This document shows, piece by piece, positions 50,088-59,256 of a stretch of DNA of 64,000 nucleotides. The notes beneath the pieces were generated by a model, which worked only from the letters and a program-made list of their open reading frames with translations, was not told where the DNA came from and made no database searches. The stretch covers positions 69,615 to 133,614 of the forward strand of contig SCUS01000160.1 in the NCBI GenBank assembly GCA_004297725.1, given 5' to 3'. A program made the position numbers and the translations under genes. How positions within the stretch are numbered: the first letter of the stretch is position 1; each line of letters opens with the position of its first letter. The DNA comes from Myxococcaceae bacterium. Lineage in GTDB: Bacteria > Myxococcota_A > Polyangia > Polyangiales > Ga0077539.

Positions 50088-51572
50088 TCAGCGGCAGTAG
50101 CCGCTGCTGCAGTAGCCCGAGCAGCAGTCGGAGGTATACGTGCAGGAGTAACCGGCGGAGCGGCAGGAGCTCGATCGGCACGTCGAGCCCGAGCACCGGC
50201 TGGAGCAGCAGTCGGAGCTGTAGGTGCACGAGTTGCCCGTGCCCCGGCACGAGGTGGTGCAGTACCCGCCGCTGCAGGTGAGGCCCGAGCAGCAGGGGTA
50301 CGAGCTGGAGCACGACGAGCCCGACCCGCGGCACGTCGAGGTGGTGCAGTACCCGCCGCTGCAGGTGAGGCCCGAGCAGCACGGGTACGACGCCGAGCAC
50401 GACGTGCCCGAGGTGCGGCACGCGGTGGTGCAGTAGCCGCTGCTGCACATCAGGCCCGAGCAGCAGGGCGACGAGCTGGAGCACGTCGAGCCCGACGAGC
50501 GGCACGCGGTGGTGCAGTACCCGCTGCTGCACATCAGACCCGAGCAGCAGGGCGACGAGCTGGAGCACGTCGAGCCCGACGAGCGACACGCGGTGGTGCA
50601 ATACCCGCTGCTGCACATCAGGCCCGAGCAGCACGGATACGAGGCGGAGCACGTCGTGCCCGAAGCGCGGCAGGGGTTGCCGCAGTAGCCGCTGTTGCAG
50701 GTGAGGCCCGAGCAGCACTCCGAGCCGGTGCCGCAGCTCTGGCCCGACGAGCGGCAGACGGGCGGCGGCAGGCACACCCCGGTCTGGCAGGTGAGGCCCG
50801 AGCAGCAGCTCAGGGAGGCGCCGCAGGAGCTGCCCTCCGAGGCGCAGGTCGGAGGCGGCGCGCAGACGCCGGAGGTGCACGCCAGGCCGCCGCAGCAGGT
50901 CGAGCCGTCAGCGCAGCTCTGGCCCGTGGTGCGGCAGGGGGCCGTGCAGACGCCGCTGATGCAGGAGGTCCCAGAGCAGCAGTCGGCGTTGGCGGCGCAG
51001 GTCAGCCCCGCGGCCTGGCAGGCGCAGCGGCCGCCGGTGCAGGCCATCAGGCCGCAGCACTGGGCGGCGTCGGTGCACGAGCCGCCGGCCTCGCGGCAGC
51101 AGAGCGACGCGGTCGGGGTGGGGCGGCACGAGGCTCCCTCACAGCACTGCGAGGCGGTGCTGCACGGCGACTGGATCGCCCCGCAGGTGGGCGCCGTGAG
51201 GCAGCGCCCGTCGAAGCAGACGAGGCCCGTCGCGCAGGGCACCGAGCCCTCACAGCACGCCGCGCTGAGCGAGCCGCAAGACGGCCCCCTGTCCTCGACG
51301 ACCGGGGGAACATCCTCGGTGATGACCGGGGGGACGTCCTCGGTGATGACCGGGGGGACGTCCTGGCCCACCGGGGGGACGTCCTGGCCCACCGGGGGGA
51401 CGTCCTGGCCCGGGAGCACGGTGCCCTCGTCGCCGGTCACGACCGGCTGATCGCTGGTCGAGGAGGCGTCGCCGAAGCCGATGGAGTTGCCGCCGCCCCC
51501 GCGCGCCGAACAGGCGCCCACGGTGAACGCCAGCACGCACAACCACTGCCCGAAGCCCCGACTCGTCACCAT
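50088..51572 (-). CDS. Lipoprotein with tandem knottin-like Cys repeats
   Basis: A 494-residue lipoprotein (lipobox VGAC, Cys21) with a linker of GQDVPPV and ITEDVPPV repeats (about 40-95). From about residue 100 to the end it is a string of some fourteen short modules with the spacing C-x6-C-x5-CC-x4-C-x4-C, for example CRSSGSTCSSSSPCCSGLMC followed by SSGYC. This C-C-CC-C-C order is that of inhibitor-cystine-knot miniproteins. Several modules are nearly identical at the DNA level (50340-50690), suggesting recent duplication. The protein must be extracellular and fully disulfide-bonded. Function unknown; binding, adhesion or toxin-like activity are possibilities. Confidence 0.8.
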   Translation of the reverse strand: MVTSRGFGQWLCVLAFTVGACSARGGGGNSIGFGDASSTSDQPVVTGDEGTVLPGQDVPPVGQDVPPVGQDVPPVITEDVPPVITEDVPPVVEDRGPSCGSLSAACCEGSVPCATGLVCFDGRCLTAPTCGAIQSPCSTASQCCEGASCRPTPTASLCCREAGGSCTDAAQCCGLMACTGGRCACQAAGLTCAANADCCSGTSCISGVCTAPCRTTGQSCADGSTCCGGLACTSGVCAPPPTCASEGSSCGASLSCCSGLTCQTGVCLPPPVCRSSGQSCGTGSECCSGLTCNSGYCGNPCRASGTTCSASYPCCSGLMCSSGYCTTACRSSGSTCSSSSPCCSGLMCSSGYCTTACRSSGSTCSSSSPCCSGLMCSSGYCTTACRTSGTSCSASYPCCSGLTCSGGYCTTSTCRGSGSSCSSSYPCCSGLTCSGGYCTTSCRGTGNSCTYSSDCCSSRCSGSTCRSSSCRSAGYSCTYTSDCCSGYCSSGYCR

Positions 51573-51664
51573 CGTCTTCCTCTCGCTGCCGGGCACCACC
51601 GCCCGGCCCTTGCGCCCGATACCACGGCCCCCGTCGCAGGACATCATCCCGGCACTGCGCGCCG

Positions 51665-54600
51665 TCAGCCGGTGCCCGGGGCGCCCATCTCCCTCGGCGG
51701 AAACACGGCCCTCGCGGCGCCCGCCACCTCCGCCGCCCCGTCGGCCTGGAGCGCCCGCAGCGCAGCCAGCCGCTCCGGCGTCCAGCCCCGCTTCGGGCCC
51801 GCGTCGCGCTCCAGGGCCCACACCGCCGCGCGCCGCAGCGCGGGCGCCCGGCTCCCGCTCCACCGCTCGACCAGGCCCCGCAGCGCCGTCACCGGCAGCC
51901 CCGCCACCCCGGCCTCGATGGCCCGCAGGGTGTCCGTGTCCGTCGCCCCCTCCTCGACCAGCGAGAGCACCCACTCGCCCCAGTCCGATGGGGTCCTCCA
52001 CGCGCTCGCGCACCGCACCCGCAGCGCCGTCAGCCGCCGGTCGCCCTCCAGCGCCCGCTCCGCCGCGGCGCCCGCCTGGGTCCACACCGCGCGGGTGCGC
52101 AGGGGGAGCGAGAGCAGCGCGTCGAGGCCCACGGTGAGCGCCCTCACGTCCTCGCGCACGGCCGCCACCATCGGCCCCAGCGCCGCCATGTCGCCCTCGT
52201 CGGCGCGGCTCGTCAGCGCCCTCATGGCCGCCCGCACCTCGTCGTCGTAGGGAGACCCGAGGCGCTCCCCGCAGGCCCGCAGGAAGAGGCGGTCGGGGTC
52301 GCGCACCGCCAGCACCGACGCCCGCTGGAGCAGGTCGATGCGGGCCTCGGGCTCCGGTCGGTCGAGCACCTTCGCCAGCAGCGCCGAGAGCCGGCGGTCG
52401 GAGCTCGCCGTGAGCCGATCGGCGGGGATGTCCCCCAGCCGCGAGGCCATCACCCAGTCGTCGGCCGCCACCGCGCGGGCGAAGACCGCCCAGGTGGGCT
52501 CGCGCTCCAGGTGATCCCAGAGCGCGCGCAGCAGGGCGATGCGCACGTCGCGGTGGAGGGTGCGCCCGTCGACCTCCAGCAGCAGCGCGTAGGCCGCGTC
52601 GTGGCGCAGCTCCCCGAGGATGCGCAGCACCTCCTTGGCGACGGTCACCTTGCGCAGCGGAACCGCCGACAGCAGCGCCACCACCCGCGCCGGGGGAATG
52701 TCCTTGAGCGCCCTCCGCAGGCCGTAGATGGCGATGCGGGCCCGCGCGTCGTCGAGGCACTGCAACAGCGTCGCCACGCCCTGTCCTGCGTCGCAGCGGG
52801 CCATCACCCGGAGGGCCTTCTCCCTCACCGCGGGGCGGGGGTCGTCGGCGAGGGCGCAGAGCGCGTCGGCCGGCGCGTACTCGAGCCTCGGGAGGATCAC
52901 CAGCGCGCGAAACACCGTCGGGGTGTCACGGTCCTGGTCGGCGACGAGGCCGGAGAGGGTCTCGTGGAAGCGGGCGCTCTGGGCGGGGTTCCAGCGATGG
53001 AAGCCGCGGTCGAAGGGGAGGATCCAGCGGGTCTTGCCGGTGGCGAAGCGCCCGGTGATGACCCGGTGACCGAGGAAGGGGTCGAGCAGGTCCTGCCGGC
53101 GGGCGTGGAGGTGGCGCTGCACCTCCGGGAGGCACACGAGGCTCTCGTCGGTCTTCACCATGGCCTCGACCACCCGGTCGAAGCGCTGTACGTCCCGAGC
53201 GCGCAGCGCGATCAGCGCCTGGTGGATGTGCCCCACCAGCCAGTTGCCTCGCGCCACCCGCTCCACCGCGGCGCCGAGCTCCTCGGGCAGGGGCTTGTCC
53301 TCCCAGGCCTGCGCCAGCGCGGTGATCGATCCCACCCAGCCGAGGTCGTACCAGCGCCTCGTGGTGGCGCCGAGCAGCGCCTCCATCCGAGGGCGATCGA
53401 AGGCCCGCAGCACCTGCGCCGCGTCGAGCGCGTGCCACTCCCAGGTCGCCGCGGCGAGGCTCTCCGCCACCAGCTCCCCGAGGCCCGGGACCATCCCCAT
53501 GCGCTTGCCGACGCCGCGGGCGAGCTGGAGGAGGGGCGCTCCCCGCTCCCGGTCGGCCCACTGCCGGGCGACCTCCATCAGCGACGGCGCGGCGACGGCG
53601 AGCTCGTCGTCGGAGAGGTGCCGGGCGAAGAGCGGGTCGTGGATGCGGCCTCGCTCCTTCACCAGCGTGAAGAGCCAGCGCGCCGCCCACGAGGGATCGA
53701 GCCGGAAGCGCCGCACCACCAGCGCCTCCAGCGAGGCCGCGGTGCCGACGGAGCAGTCCGACGCGTCGAGGGCGTCGCGCACCATCTGCCCGAGGGGCTC
53801 GAGGTGCTCCGCGCGCCAGAGGGCCTTGGGCCACGCGAGGAGGGCGAGGGCCATGGCGGCTCGCACGGGGTCCTGCTCGTTCTTGCGGGCGACGACCAGC
53901 GCGAGGCAGCGGTCGGCCAGCGAGGGCTCGTCGGGCCGCATCCCCGCGACGGCGAAGAGGGTGGTGAGCGCCGCCCCTCGCATCTCCCCCTCCGGGTGCC
54001 CGAGGAACAGCCGCAGCGCGCTCTCGGCCTCTTCCCAGGGGAGAAAGCGCGCGTACCGCAGCCTCACGGCGGGCTTCGTCCCGAGGGCCACCACCCCGAA
54101 CAGGTGCCTCCTCCCCTCGCGCTCCCGGTACTCGGCGGGGAGCTTCGCGACCTCCTCGATGGGGATCACCCCGTCGCGGTCCCGCGCCCCCTCGCTCCAG
54201 CGGTCGTAGGAGAAGTCGCGGTGGTTGCGGTCTTCGATGTGCCCGAGCAGCGCCCGGCCCCAGTAGAGCAGCCCCTCGTCGAGCATCCAGCGGCGGTGCC
54301 CGGAGAGGCGCTCGACCCAGGCGGCGACCACCGCGCGGCGCCCGTCGGGGTCGAGGCGCTTGAAGAGCCTGTCGGGCTCGCCGAGGGCGCGAGGCGCGAG
54401 GCGCACCAGGGCGGAGAGGGCGGCCGGGGAGAGGGCCCCCGGGTCGCGGGAGAAGAGCCCGTCGTCGATGGTCACGTCGCAGCGCTGCATCACCGAGAGG
54501 GTGACCGTGGGGCGAAGGTCGGCGAGGCGCTTCCAGACGGCGTAGGGGACCTCGATGCGGCGGGAGTGGAGGAGCTCGACGAGGGTCATGGCCGTGTCGG

Positions 54601-55246
54601 GCGCGGCGTCGGCGATGCGGAGGAGGTGGCGGTCGAGGAGCTGGCGGTGCACGGCGTCGAGCTCGCCGGAGACGGCGCGGAGGCGCTGGGCGAAGAGCTC
54701 GCCGAGGAGGTCCGGGGCGTAGCGGGAGAGGCGCTTCCAGAAGAGGGCGCTCGGGCGATCGAGGGCCTGCGCGAGGTGCTTGCGGATCGCGGCCGGGCTG
54801 CCGAGCGGGACGAGGTCGGCGAAGTCGTGGACGTCCTTGCGGGGCGCGAGCCAGTCGAGGTGCCGATCGATGACCGGGCGGCGGTCGTGGGCGCGGAGCA
54901 GCACCGCGAGGGTGCGGTCTCGGCGCAGCGAGAAGGCGACCTGCAGCGCCTCCAGGGCCTGCGGATCGTCGCAGCAGAGCGGGACCAGCGTGAAGGCCAG
55001 CGAGCGCACCCGCCGCGACGGGTCTTCGAGGGCGCGCAGCACCCGAGGCCCGTCGCGGAGGGTGTACTCCGCGATGAGCCCCAGGCGGCGCTGGTACGCG
55101 TCCCCTGCGGAGAGCCCGTCGAGCAGGGCGCCCGCCGAGGGGCGCGAGGCGGCCTCGCGGCCGAGGTCGAGCGCGCGGGCCAGGCGGCCGGCGTCGTGGG
55201 TGGCGTCGAGCTCGCGGACGAGGCGGGTGAGGTCGAGGGAGTTCAT
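51665..55246 (-). CDS. Large HEAT-like repeat protein
   Basis: A 1193-residue protein made of helical repeats of the HEAT/armadillo kind, clearest in the last third: RPAVREKALRVMARCDAGQG, RARIAIYGLRRALKDIPPA, RDVRIALLRALWDH. No signal peptide, membrane helix or enzyme motif is visible. The first two thirds are also helical but more degenerate (ELLHSRRIEVPYAVWKRLAD). It is a likely protein-interaction scaffold; I do not know a characterised homologue. The ATG at 55246 is chosen; the in-frame start at 55291 adds only 15 basic residues. Confidence 0.75.
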   Translation of the reverse strand: MNSLDLTRLVRELDATHDAGRLARALDLGREAASRPSAGALLDGLSAGDAYQRRLGLIAEYTLRDGPRVLRALEDPSRRVRSLAFTLVPLCCDDPQALEALQVAFSLRRDRTLAVLLRAHDRRPVIDRHLDWLAPRKDVHDFADLVPLGSPAAIRKHLAQALDRPSALFWKRLSRYAPDLLGELFAQRLRAVSGELDAVHRQLLDRHLLRIADAAPDTAMTLVELLHSRRIEVPYAVWKRLADLRPTVTLSVMQRCDVTIDDGLFSRDPGALSPAALSALVRLAPRALGEPDRLFKRLDPDGRRAVVAAWVERLSGHRRWMLDEGLLYWGRALLGHIEDRNHRDFSYDRWSEGARDRDGVIPIEEVAKLPAEYREREGRRHLFGVVALGTKPAVRLRYARFLPWEEAESALRLFLGHPEGEMRGAALTTLFAVAGMRPDEPSLADRCLALVVARKNEQDPVRAAMALALLAWPKALWRAEHLEPLGQMVRDALDASDCSVGTAASLEALVVRRFRLDPSWAARWLFTLVKERGRIHDPLFARHLSDDELAVAAPSLMEVARQWADRERGAPLLQLARGVGKRMGMVPGLGELVAESLAAATWEWHALDAAQVLRAFDRPRMEALLGATTRRWYDLGWVGSITALAQAWEDKPLPEELGAAVERVARGNWLVGHIHQALIALRARDVQRFDRVVEAMVKTDESLVCLPEVQRHLHARRQDLLDPFLGHRVITGRFATGKTRWILPFDRGFHRWNPAQSARFHETLSGLVADQDRDTPTVFRALVILPRLEYAPADALCALADDPRPAVREKALRVMARCDAGQGVATLLQCLDDARARIAIYGLRRALKDIPPARVVALLSAVPLRKVTVAKEVLRILGELRHDAAYALLLEVDGRTLHRDVRIALLRALWDHLEREPTWAVFARAVAADDWVMASRLGDIPADRLTASSDRRLSALLAKVLDRPEPEARIDLLQRASVLAVRDPDRLFLRACGERLGSPYDDEVRAAMRALTSRADEGDMAALGPMVAAVREDVRALTVGLDALLSLPLRTRAVWTQAGAAAERALEGDRRLTALRVRCASAWRTPSDWGEWVLSLVEEGATDTDTLRAIEAGVAGLPVTALRGLVERWSGSRAPALRRAAVWALERDAGPKRGWTPERLAALRALQADGAAEVAGAARAVFPPREMGAPGTG

Positions 55247-55318
55247 CGGTGGGGGTGCGCGACGATGCACCCGCGACGGGACGACGGGCAACGTACGGGG
55301 GGGAGCGAGCAGGTCAGC

Positions 55319-58300
55319 TCACCCCTCCTTCGCCCCGCCTGGCGGCGCTCCGCCCTCCTCGTCGGGCGGCTCGTCGTGCGCCTCGACCCGGCACAGCGAC
55401 CGGTACTGGCAGAACTGGCAGTCCCTCGGCCTCGGCTCGAACCTCCCCGCCCGTAGCGGCGCCACCACCGCGCGCACCGCGTCGCCAAGCCTCCCCTCGC
55501 CCGCCGCCCCCTGGGTGATCAGCGCGTCGATGTCCCACGGCGTCTCCGACTGCTTGCGCGGCTTCGCCAGCGCGTCGCGCAGCCCGTGCTCGCTCAGGTC
55601 GCGGAAGCCCACGTAGGTCCCGTCCACGCTCGCGGTGTCGGCGTCGCCCACGAGCCCAGCGGCCCGCGCCCGCTCCAGCGCCGCCGCGTACACCACCAGC
55701 TGGAACTGCGTCTCCAGCGCCCCCTGCTGCAACCGCCGCCGGTAGCCGTCGCCGCGCCCGCTCTTGAACTCCACCGCCCGCAGCACGCCGCCCATCCGCT
55801 CGACCCCGTCGATGCGCCCCCGGATCGCCACCGGAGGCCCCTCCGGCATCGCGATCTCCACCGCGGGCCACCGGTGCTTCGGCCCGAAGCCCACCTCCGA
55901 GGCCAGCATCGTCCAGCCCTCCGGGGCGCTCAGCCGACGCCCAAGCCACAGCTCCACCTGCCGGCGGATCGCCCTCAGGTCGGCCTCCAGCAGCGCCGCG
56001 TCCACCTGCCCCGCCTCCAGGGAGAAGCGCGCCCCCGCCTCGTCGAGGCTCTCCTGCACCGCGCTCCAGCGCCCCACCGGGTCGCCCGCGTCGGCCTCCT
56101 TCAGCGCGTCCTGCCCCGCCTCCAGCAGCGCGTGAAGCAGGTGGCCCCGCTCCTTCTCGTCGAGGGTCTCCCTCATCTCCGGGCGCTCGTCGATGCGAAG
56201 CACCTTCAGCGCGAAGGCCTTGTAGCCGCACCGCGCGGCGCGCTCCAGGGTGGTCGTGTCGAGCGGGTCTCGCGCGTCGGCCCAGCGCTCCAGCTCCAGG
56301 TGCTTCCTCAGCGGCAGGTCGTGGTCGACGCGGCCGTTGTACGCGTCGCCAGGACCGTCGACCCTGGCGAAGAAGGCCTCCCTCCGCTCCTCGATCGCCG
56401 AGCGCTCTCCCACCGAGCGCAGCGCCGCCGCGATGCCCGCCCCCGCCCCCTCGTCGCCCGTCGCCCGCTGCGCCGCCAGGCCCCGCAGCACCCGCTCGGC
56501 CCCTCGCGCAGGGACCCTCCTCGACCTCGCCAGCGGATCGCTCCCGATGTGCTCCACCACCACCCCCGACGCCCGCTGAAGGTCGCCGAAGAAGGCCGCG
56601 GTCGCCCTCGCCCTCCCTCCCGAGTCGTGCCTCGCCGCGCTCGCCGCCACCGCCCTCGTCGCCGTCGCCAGCGCCGCCAGCAGCAGCCTCGACGACTCCT
56701 CCCTCCCTCCCCCCCTCGACAGCGGCAGCTTCTTCGCCTTGGAGACCGCGCGCCGCTCGCTCTCTCCCCACAGCGGCGCGTCGCCCCTCACCGCCGCCGC
56801 CCCCTCGTGCAGCCCGGGGAGCACCACCGCCGCGAAGCTGCGCCCCACCGCGTCTCGGGCGTCGAGGAGCTGCACGCCTCCGCCCGCCCCGGGGGTCACC
56901 GTCGGCAGCGTGCGGGAGCGCGCCAGGTCGAGCAGCATCTCCCCGAACTCCCCGGCGCTCATCGGCCCGTCGCGACCCGCCGCGCGAGCGATGGAGGGCA
57001 GCTCCGCCAGCAGCGCCGCGGCGCCCGCCACGCCCGCCTCGTCCCTCGCCAGCGCCCGGAGGATCGCCTGCGCCCCGGGGTCGAGGTCCGCCGTGGCCAT
57101 CACCGCGCGGGACTCCTCCACCAGCCTGCCGTCGCCCCCGGAGCGGTCGACCCAGCGCCCCAGCCGCTCGGACTGCTCGGCCACCGAGCCATCCTGCGCG
57201 AGGGCCCACAGGTCCCTCGACAGGGCGTCGATGGAGGCCACCACCGCCCCGGTCACCACCGCCGGGTGGTGCCTCCTGCCGTGCTTGAAGCGCGCTCCCA
57301 GCTCGGTGTCGAAGAGGCTCTCCACCCCCAGCACCCGTAGCGCCTGCGACACCCTCCACGGCGCCGGCTCGCCCGCCCTCGGGGCGTTGCCCTGGAGCAC
57401 CGCCAGCGCCCGCAGCACCTCCTCCCGCTCGGCCCCCCGGGCGACCATCCTGGGAAGCGCCAGCAGCGCCCTCGCCACCGGCGACGACAGCAGCCCCTCC
57501 GGGCTCGACGCGCTCCACGGGATGCGCGCCTCGTCGAGCGCCTGCCCCACGCAGCGCCGGGTCTCCGGGTCGTCCCCCGCGAAGACCACCGCGATCTCGT
57601 GGGAGCCGAGGCCCTCGTCGATCCAGCGGGCGACGCGCGACGCGACCCAGCGCGCCTCGTCGTCGGGGCCCTGCGCCTCGGCCAGCGTGACCGCCCCCCC
57701 CAGCACCGGCGAGCGATCGACCGAGGCCGACGGATCGGTCAGCGCCGCGAGCCACCGCTGCAGCGGCTCATCGGGCGCCCCGGCGCCTGGGTCGCGGAGG
57801 CCGTAGCGGAGCTCGAGCCCCTGCTCCTGGGCTTCGAGGGTGCGGAGCGCCCGGTCGAGCGGAGGCGGCATCTGCATGCGCCTCGGCTCGCAGACGACCT
57901 GCATCTCGAAGCCCCCGCCGTGCGCTCCGAGCCAGCGGGCGAGCGCGACCGCGAGGCTCACCTTCGAGGGATCGACGTCCAGGACGTTCCACCAGCGCAC
58001 CAGCTCAGGGAGGCCGAGGGACGAGGGGGTGCGGCCCTGCTCCCGGGCGCGGTCGACGGCGAGGGAGAGCAGGGTGCAGAGCGTGGCGCCCGGGTGTAGC
58101 CCGGCCGAGGCGAGCGCGCGGTCCTGCCAGGCCATGACCTCGGCGAGGGCGCGGAGCCGGGTGCGGGTGCCCTCGTCGCCGTCCTCGGTGAAGGCCCGGG
58201 CCTGCTCGATGACCTCCGGGGTCACCTCGTGGCGCCGCAGCGAGTCCAGGGTGTGGGCGAAGCCGTCGACGGTCTCGGCGCGCTCGGTGAGCGCGGCGTC

Positions 58301-58522
58301 GTAGCGGGGGAGCACCTCCCTGGTGGCCGCCGAGAGGGTGAGCCGCTCGACCTCCCGGGAGGCCATCGCCCCGTCGCAGAGCGCCAGCGACCACTGCGTG
58401 AGGAAGGACTCCCAGGTGACCGTGCTGGGCGCGACCGCGCTCGCGTGCTGGGGACCTCGCATCGCGCGGCGCAGCCGCTCGTCGAGGTGCCCCCGTGTGC
58501 CGACAACATCCAGCAGGGACAA
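55319..58522 (-). CDS. addB: AddB-type PD-(D/E)XK nuclease with Fe-S cysteines
   Basis: A 1067-residue protein resembling AddB/RexB-like exonuclease subunits. The helicase-like N-terminal part has no Walker A, as in AddB. The C-terminal nuclease domain is intact: RGRIDGVERMGG with the Asp, AVEFKSGRGDG with Glu and Lys, and QFQLVVYAAALE. The cysteines for a 4Fe-4S cluster are present (AARCGYKAF before the nuclease, CQFCQYRSLC after it). It should act with the AddA-like helicase at 32972-36640 in resecting double-strand breaks. The start is a TTG at 58522 with GGAG 7 nt upstream. The next gene upstream is more than 700 nt away. Confidence 0.85.
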   Translation of the reverse strand: MSLLDVVGTRGHLDERLRRAMRGPQHASAVAPSTVTWESFLTQWSLALCDGAMASREVERLTLSAATREVLPRYDAALTERAETVDGFAHTLDSLRRHEVTPEVIEQARAFTEDGDEGTRTRLRALAEVMAWQDRALASAGLHPGATLCTLLSLAVDRAREQGRTPSSLGLPELVRWWNVLDVDPSKVSLAVALARWLGAHGGGFEMQVVCEPRRMQMPPPLDRALRTLEAQEQGLELRYGLRDPGAGAPDEPLQRWLAALTDPSASVDRSPVLGGAVTLAEAQGPDDEARWVASRVARWIDEGLGSHEIAVVFAGDDPETRRCVGQALDEARIPWSASSPEGLLSSPVARALLALPRMVARGAEREEVLRALAVLQGNAPRAGEPAPWRVSQALRVLGVESLFDTELGARFKHGRRHHPAVVTGAVVASIDALSRDLWALAQDGSVAEQSERLGRWVDRSGGDGRLVEESRAVMATADLDPGAQAILRALARDEAGVAGAAALLAELPSIARAAGRDGPMSAGEFGEMLLDLARSRTLPTVTPGAGGGVQLLDARDAVGRSFAAVVLPGLHEGAAAVRGDAPLWGESERRAVSKAKKLPLSRGGGREESSRLLLAALATATRAVAASAARHDSGGRARATAAFFGDLQRASGVVVEHIGSDPLARSRRVPARGAERVLRGLAAQRATGDEGAGAGIAAALRSVGERSAIEERREAFFARVDGPGDAYNGRVDHDLPLRKHLELERWADARDPLDTTTLERAARCGYKAFALKVLRIDERPEMRETLDEKERGHLLHALLEAGQDALKEADAGDPVGRWSAVQESLDEAGARFSLEAGQVDAALLEADLRAIRRQVELWLGRRLSAPEGWTMLASEVGFGPKHRWPAVEIAMPEGPPVAIRGRIDGVERMGGVLRAVEFKSGRGDGYRRRLQQGALETQFQLVVYAAALERARAAGLVGDADTASVDGTYVGFRDLSEHGLRDALAKPRKQSETPWDIDALITQGAAGEGRLGDAVRAVVAPLRAGRFEPRPRDCQFCQYRSLCRVEAHDEPPDEEGGAPPGGAKEG

Positions 58523-59125
58523 CGGTGTTCTCCGGGAAGGCAGCGCTCATCCTGACACCCGCCGACCGGGCCCCGCAACGTCGGAGGGACGTTGCCTGTC
58601 CCGCCGACGGGGGACAAGCGCCACTGCCGCCGCGAAGGCCTGGAGTTCGGAGTACGACCGCGAGGCTGCCAGCGAGAGATCCCGGTACGACCGCGAGGCT
58701 GCCAGCGAGGAGTCCGACGGTACGACCGCGAGGCCGTCAGCGACCCGAGCCAGACCCCAGCCCGTAAGGGCGGGGGAGCGACCTACCACGCCAGCCCAGT
58801 GCGGCCTCGCCCGGAGGGGAGAGACCGACCACGCACAGCCCAGTGCGGCCTATTGGCGACGGGCTCCGAATCCGAGAACCGTTCATCGTCGGTTGCCCAC
58901 GTCGATGACGTCGCTCGTTGCGACGAAGACCCACCGGGCTGGCGTGGTCGCTCTCTCCCCTCCGGGCGAGGCCGCACCGGGCTGGGCGTGGTCGCTCTCT
59001 CCCCTCCGGGCGAGGCCGCACTGGGCTGGCGTGGTAGGTCGCTCCCCCGCCCTTACGGGCTGGGGTCTGGCTCTGGTCGCTGACGGTCTCGCGGTCGTAC
59101 CGGGGAACTCCCCGCTGACGGCCTC
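58523..59125. repeat. Repeat-rich intergenic region with large inverted repeat
   Basis: This stretch has no plausible gene. It contains (a) three tandem copies of a GTACGACCGCGAGGC motif with their following bases at 58652-58737; (b) two arms of about 105 nt, 58719-58826 and 58994-59102, that are nearly perfect reverse complements of each other; (c) 43- to 44-nt direct repeats (58934-58976 and 58977-59020) with core CGCTCTCTCCCCTCCGGGCG; (d) a GACGGCCTCGCGGTCG-type module at 59085-59107 shared with 13.27 kb. The spacer between the arms, 58860-58930, is unique sequence. Confidence 0.85.
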
Positions 59126-59191
59126 GCGTTCGTACTCGGGGTCGGGCACCGTCGTGCCGTCGTGGAGCACGACGCGATCGATGAAGGGCGC
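59126..59191 (-). pseudogene. Truncated paralogue of the adjacent lipoprotein gene
   Basis: On the minus strand, codons read APFIDRVVLHDGTTVPDPEYE. This resembles VDHVVLANGTVVSDPED in the intact gene at 59257-60000. Just after this segment the reading runs into the repeat region. It looks like the remains of a second copy destroyed by, or joined to, the repeats. Confidence 0.4.
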
Positions 59192-59256
59192 GCGCGGCGC
59201 CTCGCATCGACGACACGGAGCAGGGGCAACGTCGTACTCCTGCGGCGGCCCCGCGC

